A DNA stretch of 64,000 bases from an uncultured Eubacteriales bacterium. Its GTDB lineage: Bacteria; Bacillota; Clostridia; UBA1381; UMGS1253. Shown here in pieces: positions 43,834-51,730 of this stretch. The notes under the pieces were generated by a model, which had not been told where the DNA came from, did not search any database, and saw only the letters and a program-made list of their open reading frames with translations. A program made the translations under genes and the position numbers. The stretch lies in contig CABUKE010000006.1 in assembly GCA_902492065.1 (NCBI GenBank), forward strand, positions 1-64,000. Reading direction: 5' to 3'. Position 1 is the stretch's first letter, and every line of letters starts with the position of its first letter.

Positions 43834-43876
43834 TTGATTTATCCGTCTGATTTGGCGTATAATAATGAATATTATT
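43834..43876 (+). promoter_or_regulatory. Promoter of the Lrp-aminotransferase pair with overlapping dyad
   Basis: TTGATT, an 18-bp spacer and TATAAT (43858-43863). The inverted repeat AATAAT-GAAT-ATTATT at 43861-43876 overlaps the -10 end and the expected start site, a good place for autoregulation by the Lrp-type product. Confidence 0.6.
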
Positions 43877-43904
43877 CTACTCTGCGAGCAAAGGAGTGTG
43901 TATT

Positions 43905-44384
43905 ATGGAACAGATTCTCGATATTTTGGAAAAGGACAGCCGCATCACACCGGAGCAAATTGCCGTGATGCTCGATAAAGACCCGGCCGCTGTGGCCGCC
44001 GCTATCAAGTCCTATGAAAAGGACGGCACGATTGTCGGGTACAAGACGCTTGTTAACTGGGAAAAGACGATGAAGGAGTCGGTGACAGCGTTTATCGAGC
44101 TGAAGGTCACCCCGCAGTTTGGCGAAGGGTTTGACAAAATTGCGAAAAAAATCTACAAGCACGACTGCGTCCGGAGCATTTATCTGATGAGCGGCGGATT
44201 CGACCTGGCGGTTACGGTGGAGGGGCGCACGCTCAAGGAGGTGGCGCTGTTCGTTTCCGAGCGGCTTGCGCCTATGGACAGCGTTCTCAGCACGTCGACG
44301 CACTTCGTGCTCAAAAAGTACAAGGACTATGGGGTTGTCTTTTCCCAAGAGTCTGAGGACGAAAGAAGGATGATAACGCTATGA
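43905..44384 (+). CDS. Lrp/AsnC-family transcriptional regulator
   Basis: A 159-residue protein. An N-terminal winged helix (ILDILEKDSRITPEQIAVMLDKDPAAVAAAIKSYEKDGTIVGYKTLVNWEK) is followed by a RAM domain (AFIELKVTPQFGEGFDKIAKKIYKHDCVRSIYLMSGGFDLAVTVEG). It binds amino acids or related small molecules. The ATG follows AAAGGAG. The aminotransferase gene overlaps its end by 4 bp, so this regulator probably controls that enzyme and the amino acid it handles. It has a promoter with an overlapping dyad upstream. Confidence 0.9.
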   Translation: MEQILDILEKDSRITPEQIAVMLDKDPAAVAAAIKSYEKDGTIVGYKTLVNWEKTMKESVTAFIELKVTPQFGEGFDKIAKKIYKHDCVRSIYLMSGGFDLAVTVEGRTLKEVALFVSERLAPMDSVLSTSTHFVLKKYKDYGVVFSQESEDERRMITL

Positions 44385-45571
44385 GCACGTTTGACATACA
44401 GAAGGTTCTCTCCCCGGTCGTCACGGGGATTCCGCCGTCCGGCATCCGGAAATTTTTCGACATTGTAAGCGAGATGAAGGACGCAATCTCGCTCGGGGTG
44501 GGGGAACCGGACTTCATTACGCCGGCGCACATCCGTGAGGCGGGCATTGCCTCGCTCGAGGATGGACACACGCACTACACCTCCAACTCCGGACTGGCTG
44601 AGCTGCGGCGCGAGATCGCGGCTTACATGAACCGGCGTTTCAGCCTCGAATACGACGGTATGCACGAGGTGCTGGTCAGCGTCGGCGGGAGCGAGGCAAT
44701 CGACCTTGCGCTGCGCGCCATCCTCTGTCCGGGCGACGAGGTACTTATCCCGGAGCCGAGCTTTGTCTGCTACAAGCCGGACACGGTGCTTGCCGGCGGC
44801 GTCGCGGTGCCGCTTGTGACAAAGGAGGAGGACAACTTTGCCCTCACGCCCGAGGTGCTGCGCGCGGCCATTACTCCGCGCACAAAGGCGCTCGTCCTGC
44901 CGTATCCGAACAACCCGACTGGCGGCATTATGACCCGTACGGAGGTTGAGGCCATTGCGAAGGTGCTCGAGGGGACGAACATCCTTGTCATATCGGATGA
45001 GATTTACGCCGAGCTGACTTATGGGAGCGAGCGGCACTTCTCCATTGCGCGCATCCCATCCATGAAGGAGCGCACCGTGATTGTGAGCGGCTTCTCAAAG
45101 GCGTACGCCATGACTGGCTGGCGGCTGGGCTATGCCTGCGGCCCGCAGGAGCTGATTGCCGCCATGACAAAAATCCACCAGTTTGCTATCATGAGCGCAC
45201 CGACCATGAGCCAGTATGCTGCCATTGCAGCTTTGCGTGACGGCGACGGCGACATCGAGCGCATGAAGCGGGAGTACGACCGGCGGCGGCGGCTGATTGT
45301 CGACGGCTTCCGGCGCATGGGGCTGAGCTGTTTTGAGCCACTTGGCGCGTTTTATGTGTTCCCGTGTATCAAGAGCACGGGATTTGGCTCGAACGAGTTC
45401 TGCGAGCGGCTGCTCGAGGAGGAAAAGGTTGCAGTCGTCCCGGGCAACGCCTTCGGCGAAAGCGGCGAGGGGTTTGTCCGCTGCTCGTACGCTTATTCGG
45501 TCGAGCAGATTACCGAGGCGCTGCGCCGCATTGAACGCTTTGTAAAACGGCATAAAAAGAACAGCCTGTGA
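44381..45571 (+). CDS. Class I/II PLP aminotransferase
   Basis: A 396-residue fold-type I aminotransferase. It has SLGVGEPDF, HYTSNSGLAELR, PYPNNPTGG (aspartate and substrate Asn), VISDEIYAELTY (PLP Asp and Tyr) and SGFSKAYAMTGWRLGY with the PLP Lys. The C-terminal GNAFGESGEGFVRCSYA holds the carboxylate Arg. It is of the aspartate/aromatic/PatA-like group; the exact substrate is uncertain. It overlaps the Lrp gene by 4 bp. GC content is higher than in many neighbours. Confidence 0.9.
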   Translation: MSTFDIQKVLSPVVTGIPPSGIRKFFDIVSEMKDAISLGVGEPDFITPAHIREAGIASLEDGHTHYTSNSGLAELRREIAAYMNRRFSLEYDGMHEVLVSVGGSEAIDLALRAILCPGDEVLIPEPSFVCYKPDTVLAGGVAVPLVTKEEDNFALTPEVLRAAITPRTKALVLPYPNNPTGGIMTRTEVEAIAKVLEGTNILVISDEIYAELTYGSERHFSIARIPSMKERTVIVSGFSKAYAMTGWRLGYACGPQELIAAMTKIHQFAIMSAPTMSQYAAIAALRDGDGDIERMKREYDRRRRLIVDGFRRMGLSCFEPLGAFYVFPCIKSTGFGSNEFCERLLEEEKVAVVPGNAFGESGEGFVRCSYAYSVEQITEALRRIERFVKRHKKNSL

Positions 45572-45911
45572 CAAAAGTCACAGGCTGTTTCGAATATATG
45601 AGGTGTGCACGGCGGAAACGCAGCCAAAACAGCGCCAATCGCAGCTTTGTGGGTGACATTCTCCTCAAACAATCTTTCCGGCCCTGAAATTCGGGGTACA
45701 GGGCCGGCGGTGCGCCACCGCCGTGCATTGGTGTTCCTGCGCTACACGGTGTGCAGCGCAGAGAAAATGAAGAATATTCCCGAAAACCGGGTACCAGCCA
45801 TCCACCCGCAGAGACAGCAGAAGGGCGGGGTCAGCCGTCCGCTGAGGGCGCGACCGGCAAGGAAGGTTGTTATGACGGCCCTCCTGCTGCGTCCGCGGGT
45901 AGTTGGCTGCG
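45555..45911 (-). ncRNA. Candidate structured noncoding RNA
   Basis: A GC-rich, gene-free stretch with many stable helices. The ends pair: CGCAGCCAA (45619-45627) with TTGGCTGCG (45903-45911), 9 bp over about 275 nt. Inside, 45804-45826 pairs with 45878-45900 in a bulged helix (ACCCGC/GCGGGT, GAC/GTC, AGCAG/CTGCT, AGGG/CCCT). Hairpins lie at 45831-45845 (TCAGC/GCTGA), 45738-45760 (TGCGCT/AGCGCA), 45678-45707 (9 bp, CCGGCCCTG/CAGGGCCGG) and 45706-45722 (7 bp). A minus-strand promoter TTGGAA-17-TTAGAT (45916-45944) would start transcription at the closing helix, and the hairpin at 45561-45588 with its T5 would end it, giving about 350 nt. I saw no RNase P, tmRNA, SRP or 6S signature. The strand is inferred. 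Confidence 0.5.
45561..45592. terminator. Hairpin terminator, better on the minus strand
   Basis: ACAGCCTGTGAC and GTCACAGGCTGT pair perfectly over 12 bp around AAAA. The aminotransferase stop codon lies in the left arm. On the + strand it is followed by TTTCG; on the minus strand by TTCTTTTTAT, a stronger U tract, which suits a leftward transcript from about 45911. Confidence 0.75.
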
Positions 45912-45917
45912 AAAAAT

Positions 45918-46088
45918 CTAAAATTTCTTTCCTGTTTCTTCCAATTCTGCAATATGCTTTCTTAAGATCAAATTGACATACTGGGAAAACGAGCGAAATT
46001 CCTCATCGCTAAGATATCTTATTTTGTCAACAACATCATAGTCTAACGTAATGCTGACTTTTACCTTTAAAGGTAGCTTTGAACTCAT
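45918..46088 (-). CDS. Ribbon-helix-helix (Arc/MetJ-like) small protein
   Basis: A 56-residue protein. KVKVSITLDYDVVDKIRYLSDEEFRSFSQYVNLILRKHIAELEE shows an N-terminal beta strand (KVSITL) and two helices of the ribbon-helix-helix fold that binds DNA as a dimer. The ATG at 46088 follows GAGGGA; an ATG five codons upstream is possible. A TATAAT-like -10 lies upstream near 46125. It stands alone with no toxin gene next to it, so an antitoxin role is not supported; its 3' end overlaps the promoter proposed for the structured RNA. Confidence 0.7.
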   Translation of the reverse strand: MSSKLPLKVKVSITLDYDVVDKIRYLSDEEFRSFSQYVNLILRKHIAELEETGKKF

Positions 46089-46254
46089 TGTTGCATCCCT
46101 CATCCCCTATGATGTTAAATTATAGTATATTTTGTCCTTTCATGTTATGGGTTAGCATAAAATAATACATAATAATAGTATAGAGCATTTAATAATAGAA
46201 AATACTACCGGGAGGAGAAAAAGTATTTTTCTAACTTGTTTGGGTGAAACTGCA

Positions 46255-46293
46255 AAACAGGGGATTTTAAGCATCGCTTAAAATCCCCTGTTT
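46255..46293. terminator. Bidirectional terminator of mecA
   Basis: AAACAGGGGATTTTAAGC pairs with GCTTAAAATCCCCTGTTT over 18 bp with a 3-nt loop, 24 bp after the mecA stop. Confidence 0.9.
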
Positions 46294-46316
46294 GCTATCT
46301 GTACTACTTTATTTTC

Positions 46317-46916
46317 CTATTCATAACAGCGTGCCAATGCGTCGAAGTCCTCTGCCCGGGCGAACACGCGCCCGTGCTCGCGCAGGTACAGCTCGGCGCT
46401 TCCCACCGGGGCGGCAAATTCCTCTGCAAGCAAGCGGAGCCGCGCCTCTGTGCGCCGCAGCCCGAGCAGGTACTGCCCCTCCGCTTCATAGAGCGCCGCA
46501 CCCTCCATACCGTCCGGCCCTGCCGCGCGCCAAAACGCTGCAAAGTCGGTAAGCGAATCAAAACGGAAGTACGACAGCGCCGGAGCAGAACTGCTCTTTG
46601 CGCGGTATTGCCCGTTTAGAAGCTTTTTGCGGATGATGGCCCGCGTGAGCTCTTTTTGCGTTTCTTCTATGCCGTAAACCAGCCGCGTAATGACAAAAAC
46701 AAAGTCGTTCCCCTGCGGGCGCGCCTCGACCAGTATGCTTGCCGAGGCGAGGTCGAAGCCTGTTTCCTCTGCCGACTGCGCCAGCAGCGAGGCGATAAAT
46801 TCCTTGAGCTGGGGCGAATCGGGCGAGATTGCCTGCGGGTTAATGTCCCAGACGGTCAGCTCGCTCGGCGTGACCGTCACCCGGATTTTGTTGGAGCTAA
46901 GCTTTTCGATTTTCAT
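46317..46916 (-). CDS. mecA: Adaptor protein MecA
   Basis: A 199-residue adaptor. The N-terminal domain (MKIEKLSSNKIRVTVTPSELTVWDINPQAIS, FIASLLAQSAEETGFDLASASILVEARPQGNDFVFVITR) and C-terminal domain (YFRFDSLTDFAAFWRA, EAEGQYLLGLRRTEARLRLLAEEFAAPV) match MecA/YpbH. It brings substrates to the ClpC-ClpP protease. The middle linker is short. The gene has its own bidirectional terminator and no operon partner. Confidence 0.92.
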   Translation of the reverse strand: MKIEKLSSNKIRVTVTPSELTVWDINPQAISPDSPQLKEFIASLLAQSAEETGFDLASASILVEARPQGNDFVFVITRLVYGIEETQKELTRAIIRKKLLNGQYRAKSSSAPALSYFRFDSLTDFAAFWRAAGPDGMEGAALYEAEGQYLLGLRRTEARLRLLAEEFAAPVGSAELYLREHGRVFARAEDFDALARCYE

Positions 46917-47140
46917 GCTGCGTCACCTGCCTAACCTGGAAAGAGTGGGGAAGAAAAAACGAAACCTTCCCTAACTATATTATAGTATGTACAAGTTTCA
47001 TTTGCCATAACAAAATTTTAACGCTTTTGTTACTCTTGCGTAACGAATGTATAGTTTTAGCTTTTGCGGAAGAAAAATTCTGTATTTTTCCTGTTATATC
47101 TGTCTGAAACAAAGGAAATTTGTTATTTTTTTAACCATAA

Positions 47141-47169
47141 TTGTAATCTGGGAGGAAGTATGCTACAAT
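47141..47169 (+). promoter_or_regulatory. Predicted promoter of the rnf region
   Basis: TTGTAA, a 17-bp spacer and TACAAT lie just before the ribosome site of the gene at 47187. The leader would be only about 10 nt long. A second candidate overlaps it slightly upstream. Confidence 0.5.
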
Positions 47170-47186
47170 GTACCGGGAGGAAGACC

Positions 47187-47483
47187 ATGAATAAAATGTA
47201 CTTGCTGGACAGTATACATAAATTTGGCACTTCGGTGGAAGATATCTGCCGCAGTACGCTGGGGCTAAGCCCAAGCCAGGTACAGGAGACGGTGCTCCTC
47301 TCGCCCGGGTGGGTTCCGGAGCGGCTGTTTGCCGCGGCGGGAATCGAAGAATGCGTACCGGCAAGTCCCTTGTTTGGGTATAAAATCTGGAACATACGGC
47401 GGGACGGGCGCTGCGCCACGTATATCCGGTGCGGGTTCGGCGCGCCGGTGGTCATGGCGGAAATACTTACGGAGTTACTTTAG
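47187..47483 (+). CDS. Hypothetical protein upstream of rnfC
   Basis: A 98-residue protein, soluble, with no known motif. It reads MNKMYLLDSIHKFGTSVEDICRSTLGLSPSQVQETVLLSPGWVPERLFAAAGIEECV, then a C-terminal part FGYKIWNIRRDGRCATYIRCGFGAPVVMAEILTELL. The end recalls the strand-loop of nucleoside phosphorylases (GFGAP), but this is too weak to name it. Two in-frame starts exist, at 47160 and 47187, each with a GGGAGGAAG site; the later one fits the promoter better. rnfC starts 22 bp after it, so it probably shares the rnf transcript. Confidence 0.65.
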   Translation: MNKMYLLDSIHKFGTSVEDICRSTLGLSPSQVQETVLLSPGWVPERLFAAAGIEECVPASPLFGYKIWNIRRDGRCATYIRCGFGAPVVMAEILTELL

Positions 47484-47505
47484 TAATCATATAGGAGATG
47501 GAGAG

Positions 47506-48846
47506 ATGGCGTATACGTTTTCGGGTGGGATACACCCCGACGACCAGAAAAGCTACACCAATCAAATCCCGATTACCGTGCTCGACGGCGTAGACGAGCA
47601 CGTGTTCCCCTTACAGCAGCATATCGGCGCGCCGCTTGCGCCTGTGGTGGAGATTGGTGCGCATGTCAAGGTTGGAACGAAAATCGCGGATACGGAGGCG
47701 TTTGTGTCTGCACCGCTGCACAGCTCAATTTCCGGCACGGTGAAGGCAATTGAGAAGCGGCTGCATCCGAGCGGCGTGCCGGTCATGAGCATCGTGGTCG
47801 AAAATGACGGCCTGTATGAGATTGACGAGCAGGTGCGCCCAAAGGGCAAGCTAACGGACCTGTCGCCGGACGACATCCGCAAAATTGTGCGTGAGGCGGG
47901 CATTGTCGGCATGGGGGGCGCGGGCTTCCCGACGCATGTGAAGCTTTCTCCGCCGAAGGAGAAAAAGATTGAGTATGTAATTGTAAACGGTGCGGAGTGT
48001 GAGCCGTATCTGACGAGCGATCACCGCGTCCTGCTGGAAACACCGGACTTGGTGCTGTTTGGGCTGCAAGCGGTCATGCGCGTATTCGGGCTGGACACGG
48101 GCCACATTGCGATTGAGCAGAACAAGCCCGACGCAATCTTGCTGATTGAGAAAAAGCTGAGCGAGTACCCGGGCGTGAAGCTGTGCGAGCTGCGGACGAA
48201 GTACCCGCAGGGCGCGGAAAAGCAGCTTATCAAGGCAATCACCGGGCGCGAGGTTCCGGCAGGCGGGCTTCCCGCAGACGTGGGGGCTGTGGTTATCAAT
48301 GTCGATACGGCGGTCGCTATTGCAACGGCAATCCAGAAGGGGATGCCGTCGATTCGGCGAATTGTGACCGTGTCGGGCGACGCGGTGGCTCAGCCGGCGA
48401 ACTTTGAGGTAAAGCTCGGCGTACCGTTTCGGCATTTGTTTGAAAAGGCCGGCGGCTTCAAAAAGGAGCCGGAAAAAATCATCATGGGCGGCCCTATGAT
48501 GGGGCAGGCGCAGATATCGCTCGACATTCCGGTTGTAAAGGGCACGTCGGCGCTGCTGGCGTTCAGCCGTGATATGACGGTTTACGACGAAAGCGCGGCA
48601 TGCATGCGCTGCGGGAAGTGCGTAAAGGCATGCCCCATGCACTTGATGCCGCTGTATCTGAATATGTATGCGCAGATCGGCGATTGGGAGATGTGCGACA
48701 AATACCACATTCTCGACTGTATCGAGTGCGGCGCATGCTCGTATCTATGCCCGGGGCGGCAGCACCCGGTGCAGAATCTGCGGATTGCAAAGCAGAAGGT
48801 GCTGGAGATAAAACGCGCACAGGCTGCGGCCGCACAGAATAAATAG
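47506..48846 (+). CDS. rnfC: Rnf electron transport complex subunit C
   Basis: A 446-residue peripheral subunit. The N-terminus FSGGIHPDDQKSYTNQIPI is typical of RnfC. The NADH/FMN-like site is in GIVGMGGAGFPTHVKLSP and IVNGAECEPYLTSDHR. Two ferredoxin clusters are in CMRCGKCVKACPMHL and CIECGACSYLCPG. It takes electrons from or to NADH on the cytoplasmic side. ATG at 47506 follows TAGGAGATGGAG. It is the first of six rnf genes in the order C-D-G-E-A-B. Confidence 0.97.
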   Translation: MAYTFSGGIHPDDQKSYTNQIPITVLDGVDEHVFPLQQHIGAPLAPVVEIGAHVKVGTKIADTEAFVSAPLHSSISGTVKAIEKRLHPSGVPVMSIVVENDGLYEIDEQVRPKGKLTDLSPDDIRKIVREAGIVGMGGAGFPTHVKLSPPKEKKIEYVIVNGAECEPYLTSDHRVLLETPDLVLFGLQAVMRVFGLDTGHIAIEQNKPDAILLIEKKLSEYPGVKLCELRTKYPQGAEKQLIKAITGREVPAGGLPADVGAVVINVDTAVAIATAIQKGMPSIRRIVTVSGDAVAQPANFEVKLGVPFRHLFEKAGGFKKEPEKIIMGGPMMGQAQISLDIPVVKGTSALLAFSRDMTVYDESAACMRCGKCVKACPMHLMPLYLNMYAQIGDWEMCDKYHILDCIECGACSYLCPGRQHPVQNLRIAKQKVLEIKRAQAAAAQNK

Positions 48847-48870
48847 ACGGAACAGAAGGGAGAAGGGTAT

Positions 48871-49914
48871 ATGGCGGACCAGAAATTTATCGTTTCCTCA
48901 TCGCCGCACATTTCCACTTCGGAAAATACGCGCATGATTATGCTCGACGTAATCATTGCGCTGATGCCGGCGCTGATTGCCGGGTGGTTTTACTTTGGAA
49001 TCCGTGCGCTGGCGGTTACATGTGTGAGCGTAGCCTCCTGTGTGGCAGCGGAGTATGTGTATCAATGGTTATACCGGGGGTTTTTGATTCGTGGCGAGCA
49101 GCAGACGACGCTTTCCGACGCGCTGCGCAAGTCTGCGCATAAAACGGACGTAGGCGACCTGAGCGCGGTTGTGACCGGCCTTTTGCTGGCGTTTAACCTG
49201 CCGGTAACGATTCCGTACTGGATGGTTGCAGTCGGCGGCGTGTTCGCAGTTGTTATCGTAAAACAACTCTTTGGCGGCATTGGGAAAAACTTTGTCAACC
49301 CCGCGCTTGCGGCGCGTGCGTTCATGCTGGCTTCATGGCCGGTTGCGATGACGGCGTTCGTGTCGCCGGTGATGAACTTTGCCGCATACATAAACCCGGT
49401 GGACGCCGCTACAAGCGCGACACCGCTTGCTATTATGAAAGAGGGGCTGGAAAGCGCGGCCGCGCCGTCGCTCTACGATGCGTTTTTGGGGCGGATCGGC
49501 GGCTGTATCGGCGAAACGGCGACGCTTCTGCTGATTGTGGGCGGCATTTATCTGCTGATTCGCCGTGTCATTGACGCGCGGATTCCGCTCGCCTACCTGG
49601 GTACGTTTGCCGTTTTGGTGTTTTTCTTCGGGCAGGAGGCGTTTAGCCCGAATTTTGTGCTCTATAACCTGTGTACAGGCGGCGTGATGCTCGGCGCGAT
49701 TTTTATGGCGACGGACTATGCGACGACGCCGACGACAAAGATGGGCCATATCCTGTTTGGGGTTGGGTGCGGTATTCTGACGTTCGTGATTCGCCGGTTC
49801 GGCGGATATCCGGAGGGAACAAGCTATGCAATCCTTCTGATGAACGTCGTTGCGCCGCTGATTGATAAATACGTCCATCCCAGAGCGTTCGGGGAGGTGG
49901 CAAAGCGTGGCTGA
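48871..49914 (+). CDS. rnfD: Rnf electron transport complex subunit D
   Basis: A 347-residue membrane subunit of about nine helices. The conserved flavin attachment segment is INPVDAATSATPL, in which a Thr carries FMN by a phosphodiester bond. GGIGKNFVNPALAARAFMLASWP and GGVMLGAIFMATDYATTPTTKMG are typical of RnfD/NqrB. The gene follows rnfC by 24 bp; AAGGGAGAAGGG precedes the ATG. Confidence 0.96.
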   Translation: MADQKFIVSSSPHISTSENTRMIMLDVIIALMPALIAGWFYFGIRALAVTCVSVASCVAAEYVYQWLYRGFLIRGEQQTTLSDALRKSAHKTDVGDLSAVVTGLLLAFNLPVTIPYWMVAVGGVFAVVIVKQLFGGIGKNFVNPALAARAFMLASWPVAMTAFVSPVMNFAAYINPVDAATSATPLAIMKEGLESAAAPSLYDAFLGRIGGCIGETATLLLIVGGIYLLIRRVIDARIPLAYLGTFAVLVFFFGQEAFSPNFVLYNLCTGGVMLGAIFMATDYATTPTTKMGHILFGVGCGILTFVIRRFGGYPEGTSYAILLMNVVAPLIDKYVHPRAFGEVAKRG

Positions 49915-50518
49915 GGAAAGAAAAGACATACTTCGTTATGCGTTGATATTGTTTCTCATTACGGCGGTTGTTGCCGGTCTGCTGGCTGGGGTCAACCTGT
50001 TGACGAAGGACACAATCGCACAAAATGAAGCGGCGGCAGAGCAGGACGCGCTCCGTGAGGTGATGCCGGATGCGGCATCCTTTGATGCGCTGGACGCGGC
50101 GTCCCATGGTGTAGACGCGGTTTACAGCGCGCTGGGGCCTGACGGCAGTACAATGGGATATTGCGTGAAGGTGTCACAGAACGGCTACGGCGGCGCAATC
50201 CAGGCCGTGGTCGGCGTGGATACGGCGGGCCATGTGACGGGAATTAGCATTTTATCCCATGCGGAAACGCCGGGGCTTGGCGCAAACATTGAAAAGGATA
50301 GCTTCCGCCAGCAATATATCGGCCAGGGAACGGTGAATGTCGTCAAGGCAGGGGCAAAGGAAGGCGAAATTAACGCCGTTTCCGGCGCGACAATCAGTTC
50401 CAAGGCGCTGACCGCCGGCGTAAACAAGGCGGTCGAAGTTGCGACTCAGATTCAGAGCGGCGGCGCACCGTCGACGCCAGAAACGTCAGAAGGAGAGGGG
50501 GCCGGCACAGATGAATAA
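49907..50518 (+). CDS. rnfG: Rnf electron transport complex subunit G
   Basis: A 203-residue subunit with one N-terminal membrane helix (YALILFLITAVVAGLLAGVNLL) and an FMN-binding domain: GYGGAIQAVVGVDTAGHVTGISILSHAETPGLG, then SGATISSKAL with the Thr that carries covalent FMN. The start is GTG at 49907, overlapping rnfD by 8 bp, with GGGGAGG upstream. The last 30 residues are Ser/Pro/Glu-rich. Confidence 0.94.
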   Translation: MAEERKDILRYALILFLITAVVAGLLAGVNLLTKDTIAQNEAAAEQDALREVMPDAASFDALDAASHGVDAVYSALGPDGSTMGYCVKVSQNGYGGAIQAVVGVDTAGHVTGISILSHAETPGLGANIEKDSFRQQYIGQGTVNVVKAGAKEGEINAVSGATISSKALTAGVNKAVEVATQIQSGGAPSTPETSEGEGAGTDE

Positions 50519-51134
50519 GGAAAACAAATATGGAAAAGTGCTGCTAAACGGCCTGATAACCGAGAATCCAACGCTGGTGCAGCTAATCGGCATGTGTCCG
50601 ACGCTCGCTGTTACGACAACGCTGCAAAACGGCGTAACCATGGGGATAGCGGCGACGCTGGTGCTGGTTGCGTCGAACGTCGTGATTTCGCTTTTGCGTA
50701 AATTTATCCCGGATAAAATCCGGATAGCTTCTTATATCGTAATCATAGCGGGCTTTGTGTCCGTGGTAGAAATGCTGCTAAAGGCATATCTGCCGGATTT
50801 GTCGGCAAGCTTGGGAATCTTTATTCCGCTTATTGTCGTAAACTGTATCATCCTCGCCCGCGCAGAGGCATTTGCCTCGAAGAATTCGGTCGGCCTGTCG
50901 GCGCTCGACGGGCTTGGTATGGGCGCCGGCTTTACGGTTGCGCTTATGATTGTATCGAGCATCCGAGAGATTCTTGGTTCCGGTACAATCTGGGGTGTAA
51001 GCATTGCAGGCGGGATTTCCCCGATGACGATGTTCATTCTGCCGCCCGGCGGCTTTATCGTGCTGGGCCTTGTGATTGCGGTAATTCAGCTCGTCCGCGC
51101 CCGGCGGAAAACGAGAAAGGGCGGTGACGCATGA
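50511..51134 (+). CDS. rnfE: Rnf electron transport complex subunit E
   Basis: A 207-residue membrane subunit with six helices. LLNGLITENPTLVQLIGMCPTLAVTT carries the conserved Cys of RnfE/NqrD. GLGMGAGFTVALMIVSSIREILGSGT and MTMFILPPGGFIVLG complete the family pattern. The ATG overlaps the rnfG stop. Confidence 0.95.
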   Translation: MNKENKYGKVLLNGLITENPTLVQLIGMCPTLAVTTTLQNGVTMGIAATLVLVASNVVISLLRKFIPDKIRIASYIVIIAGFVSVVEMLLKAYLPDLSASLGIFIPLIVVNCIILARAEAFASKNSVGLSALDGLGMGAGFTVALMIVSSIREILGSGTIWGVSIAGGISPMTMFILPPGGFIVLGLVIAVIQLVRARRKTRKGGDA

Positions 51135-51712
51135 TGGCGGAGTTATTTACCATTTCGCTGACCGCGATTTTGATAGAAAATTTTGTGCTCGTAAAGTTTT
51201 TGGGCATCTGCCCGTTTTTAGGCGTGTCGAAGCGCGTCGATACGGCGCTCGGCATGGGATGTGCGGTGGCGTTCGTCATGACGCTTGCATCAGCGCTGAC
51301 GTATATCGTTTGGACCTATCTGCTCGTTCCGGCCCATTTGGAGTATTTGCAGACCATTGCATTTATCCTTGTCATTGCCGTGTTGGTGCAATTTGTAGAG
51401 ATGGTTCTGCGCAAGATGATGCCGTCGCTGTACGCGGCGCTTGGTATCTATCTGCCGCTGATTACGACAAACTGCGCCGTACTCGGCGTCGCCATCCTCA
51501 ACATTGACAATGGGTATAACTTTATCAGTTCAATCGTATACGGGTTTTCGGCCGCGGTCGGTTTTACGCTTGCGATTGTGCTGTTTGCCGGCGTGCGGGA
51601 GCGGACTATTTTCTCGAAGCCGCCGAAGTGCATGGAGGGCTTTCCGATTGCGCTTGTCAGCGCGGGGCTGATTGCGCTGGCGTTTATGGGCTTTTCCGGT
51701 TTTAAAATCTGA
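51131..51712 (+). CDS. rnfA: Rnf electron transport complex subunit A
   Basis: A 193-residue membrane subunit with six helices, the inverse partner of RnfE. ENFVLVKFLGICPFLGVSKR contains the conserved Cys, and PLITTNCAVLGVAI the second one; together with RnfE they hold a 2Fe-2S cluster in the membrane. The start ATG ATG overlaps rnfE by 4 bp. Confidence 0.96.
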   Translation: MMAELFTISLTAILIENFVLVKFLGICPFLGVSKRVDTALGMGCAVAFVMTLASALTYIVWTYLLVPAHLEYLQTIAFILVIAVLVQFVEMVLRKMMPSLYAALGIYLPLITTNCAVLGVAILNIDNGYNFISSIVYGFSAAVGFTLAIVLFAGVRERTIFSKPPKCMEGFPIALVSAGLIALAFMGFSGFKI

Positions 51713-51730
51713 CGTGTGGGGTGCTGTGCT

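Noticed and set aside
45605..45976. Possible 123-codon frame across the structured segment
   Set aside because: No ribosome site, biased composition (Arg, Ala, Pro) and no domain. The base-pairing pattern explains the sequence better.
46917..47186. Riboswitch in front of the rnf region
   Set aside because: Only short inverted repeats (such as GTTAC-GTAAC near 47029) are present, and the predicted leader is very short.
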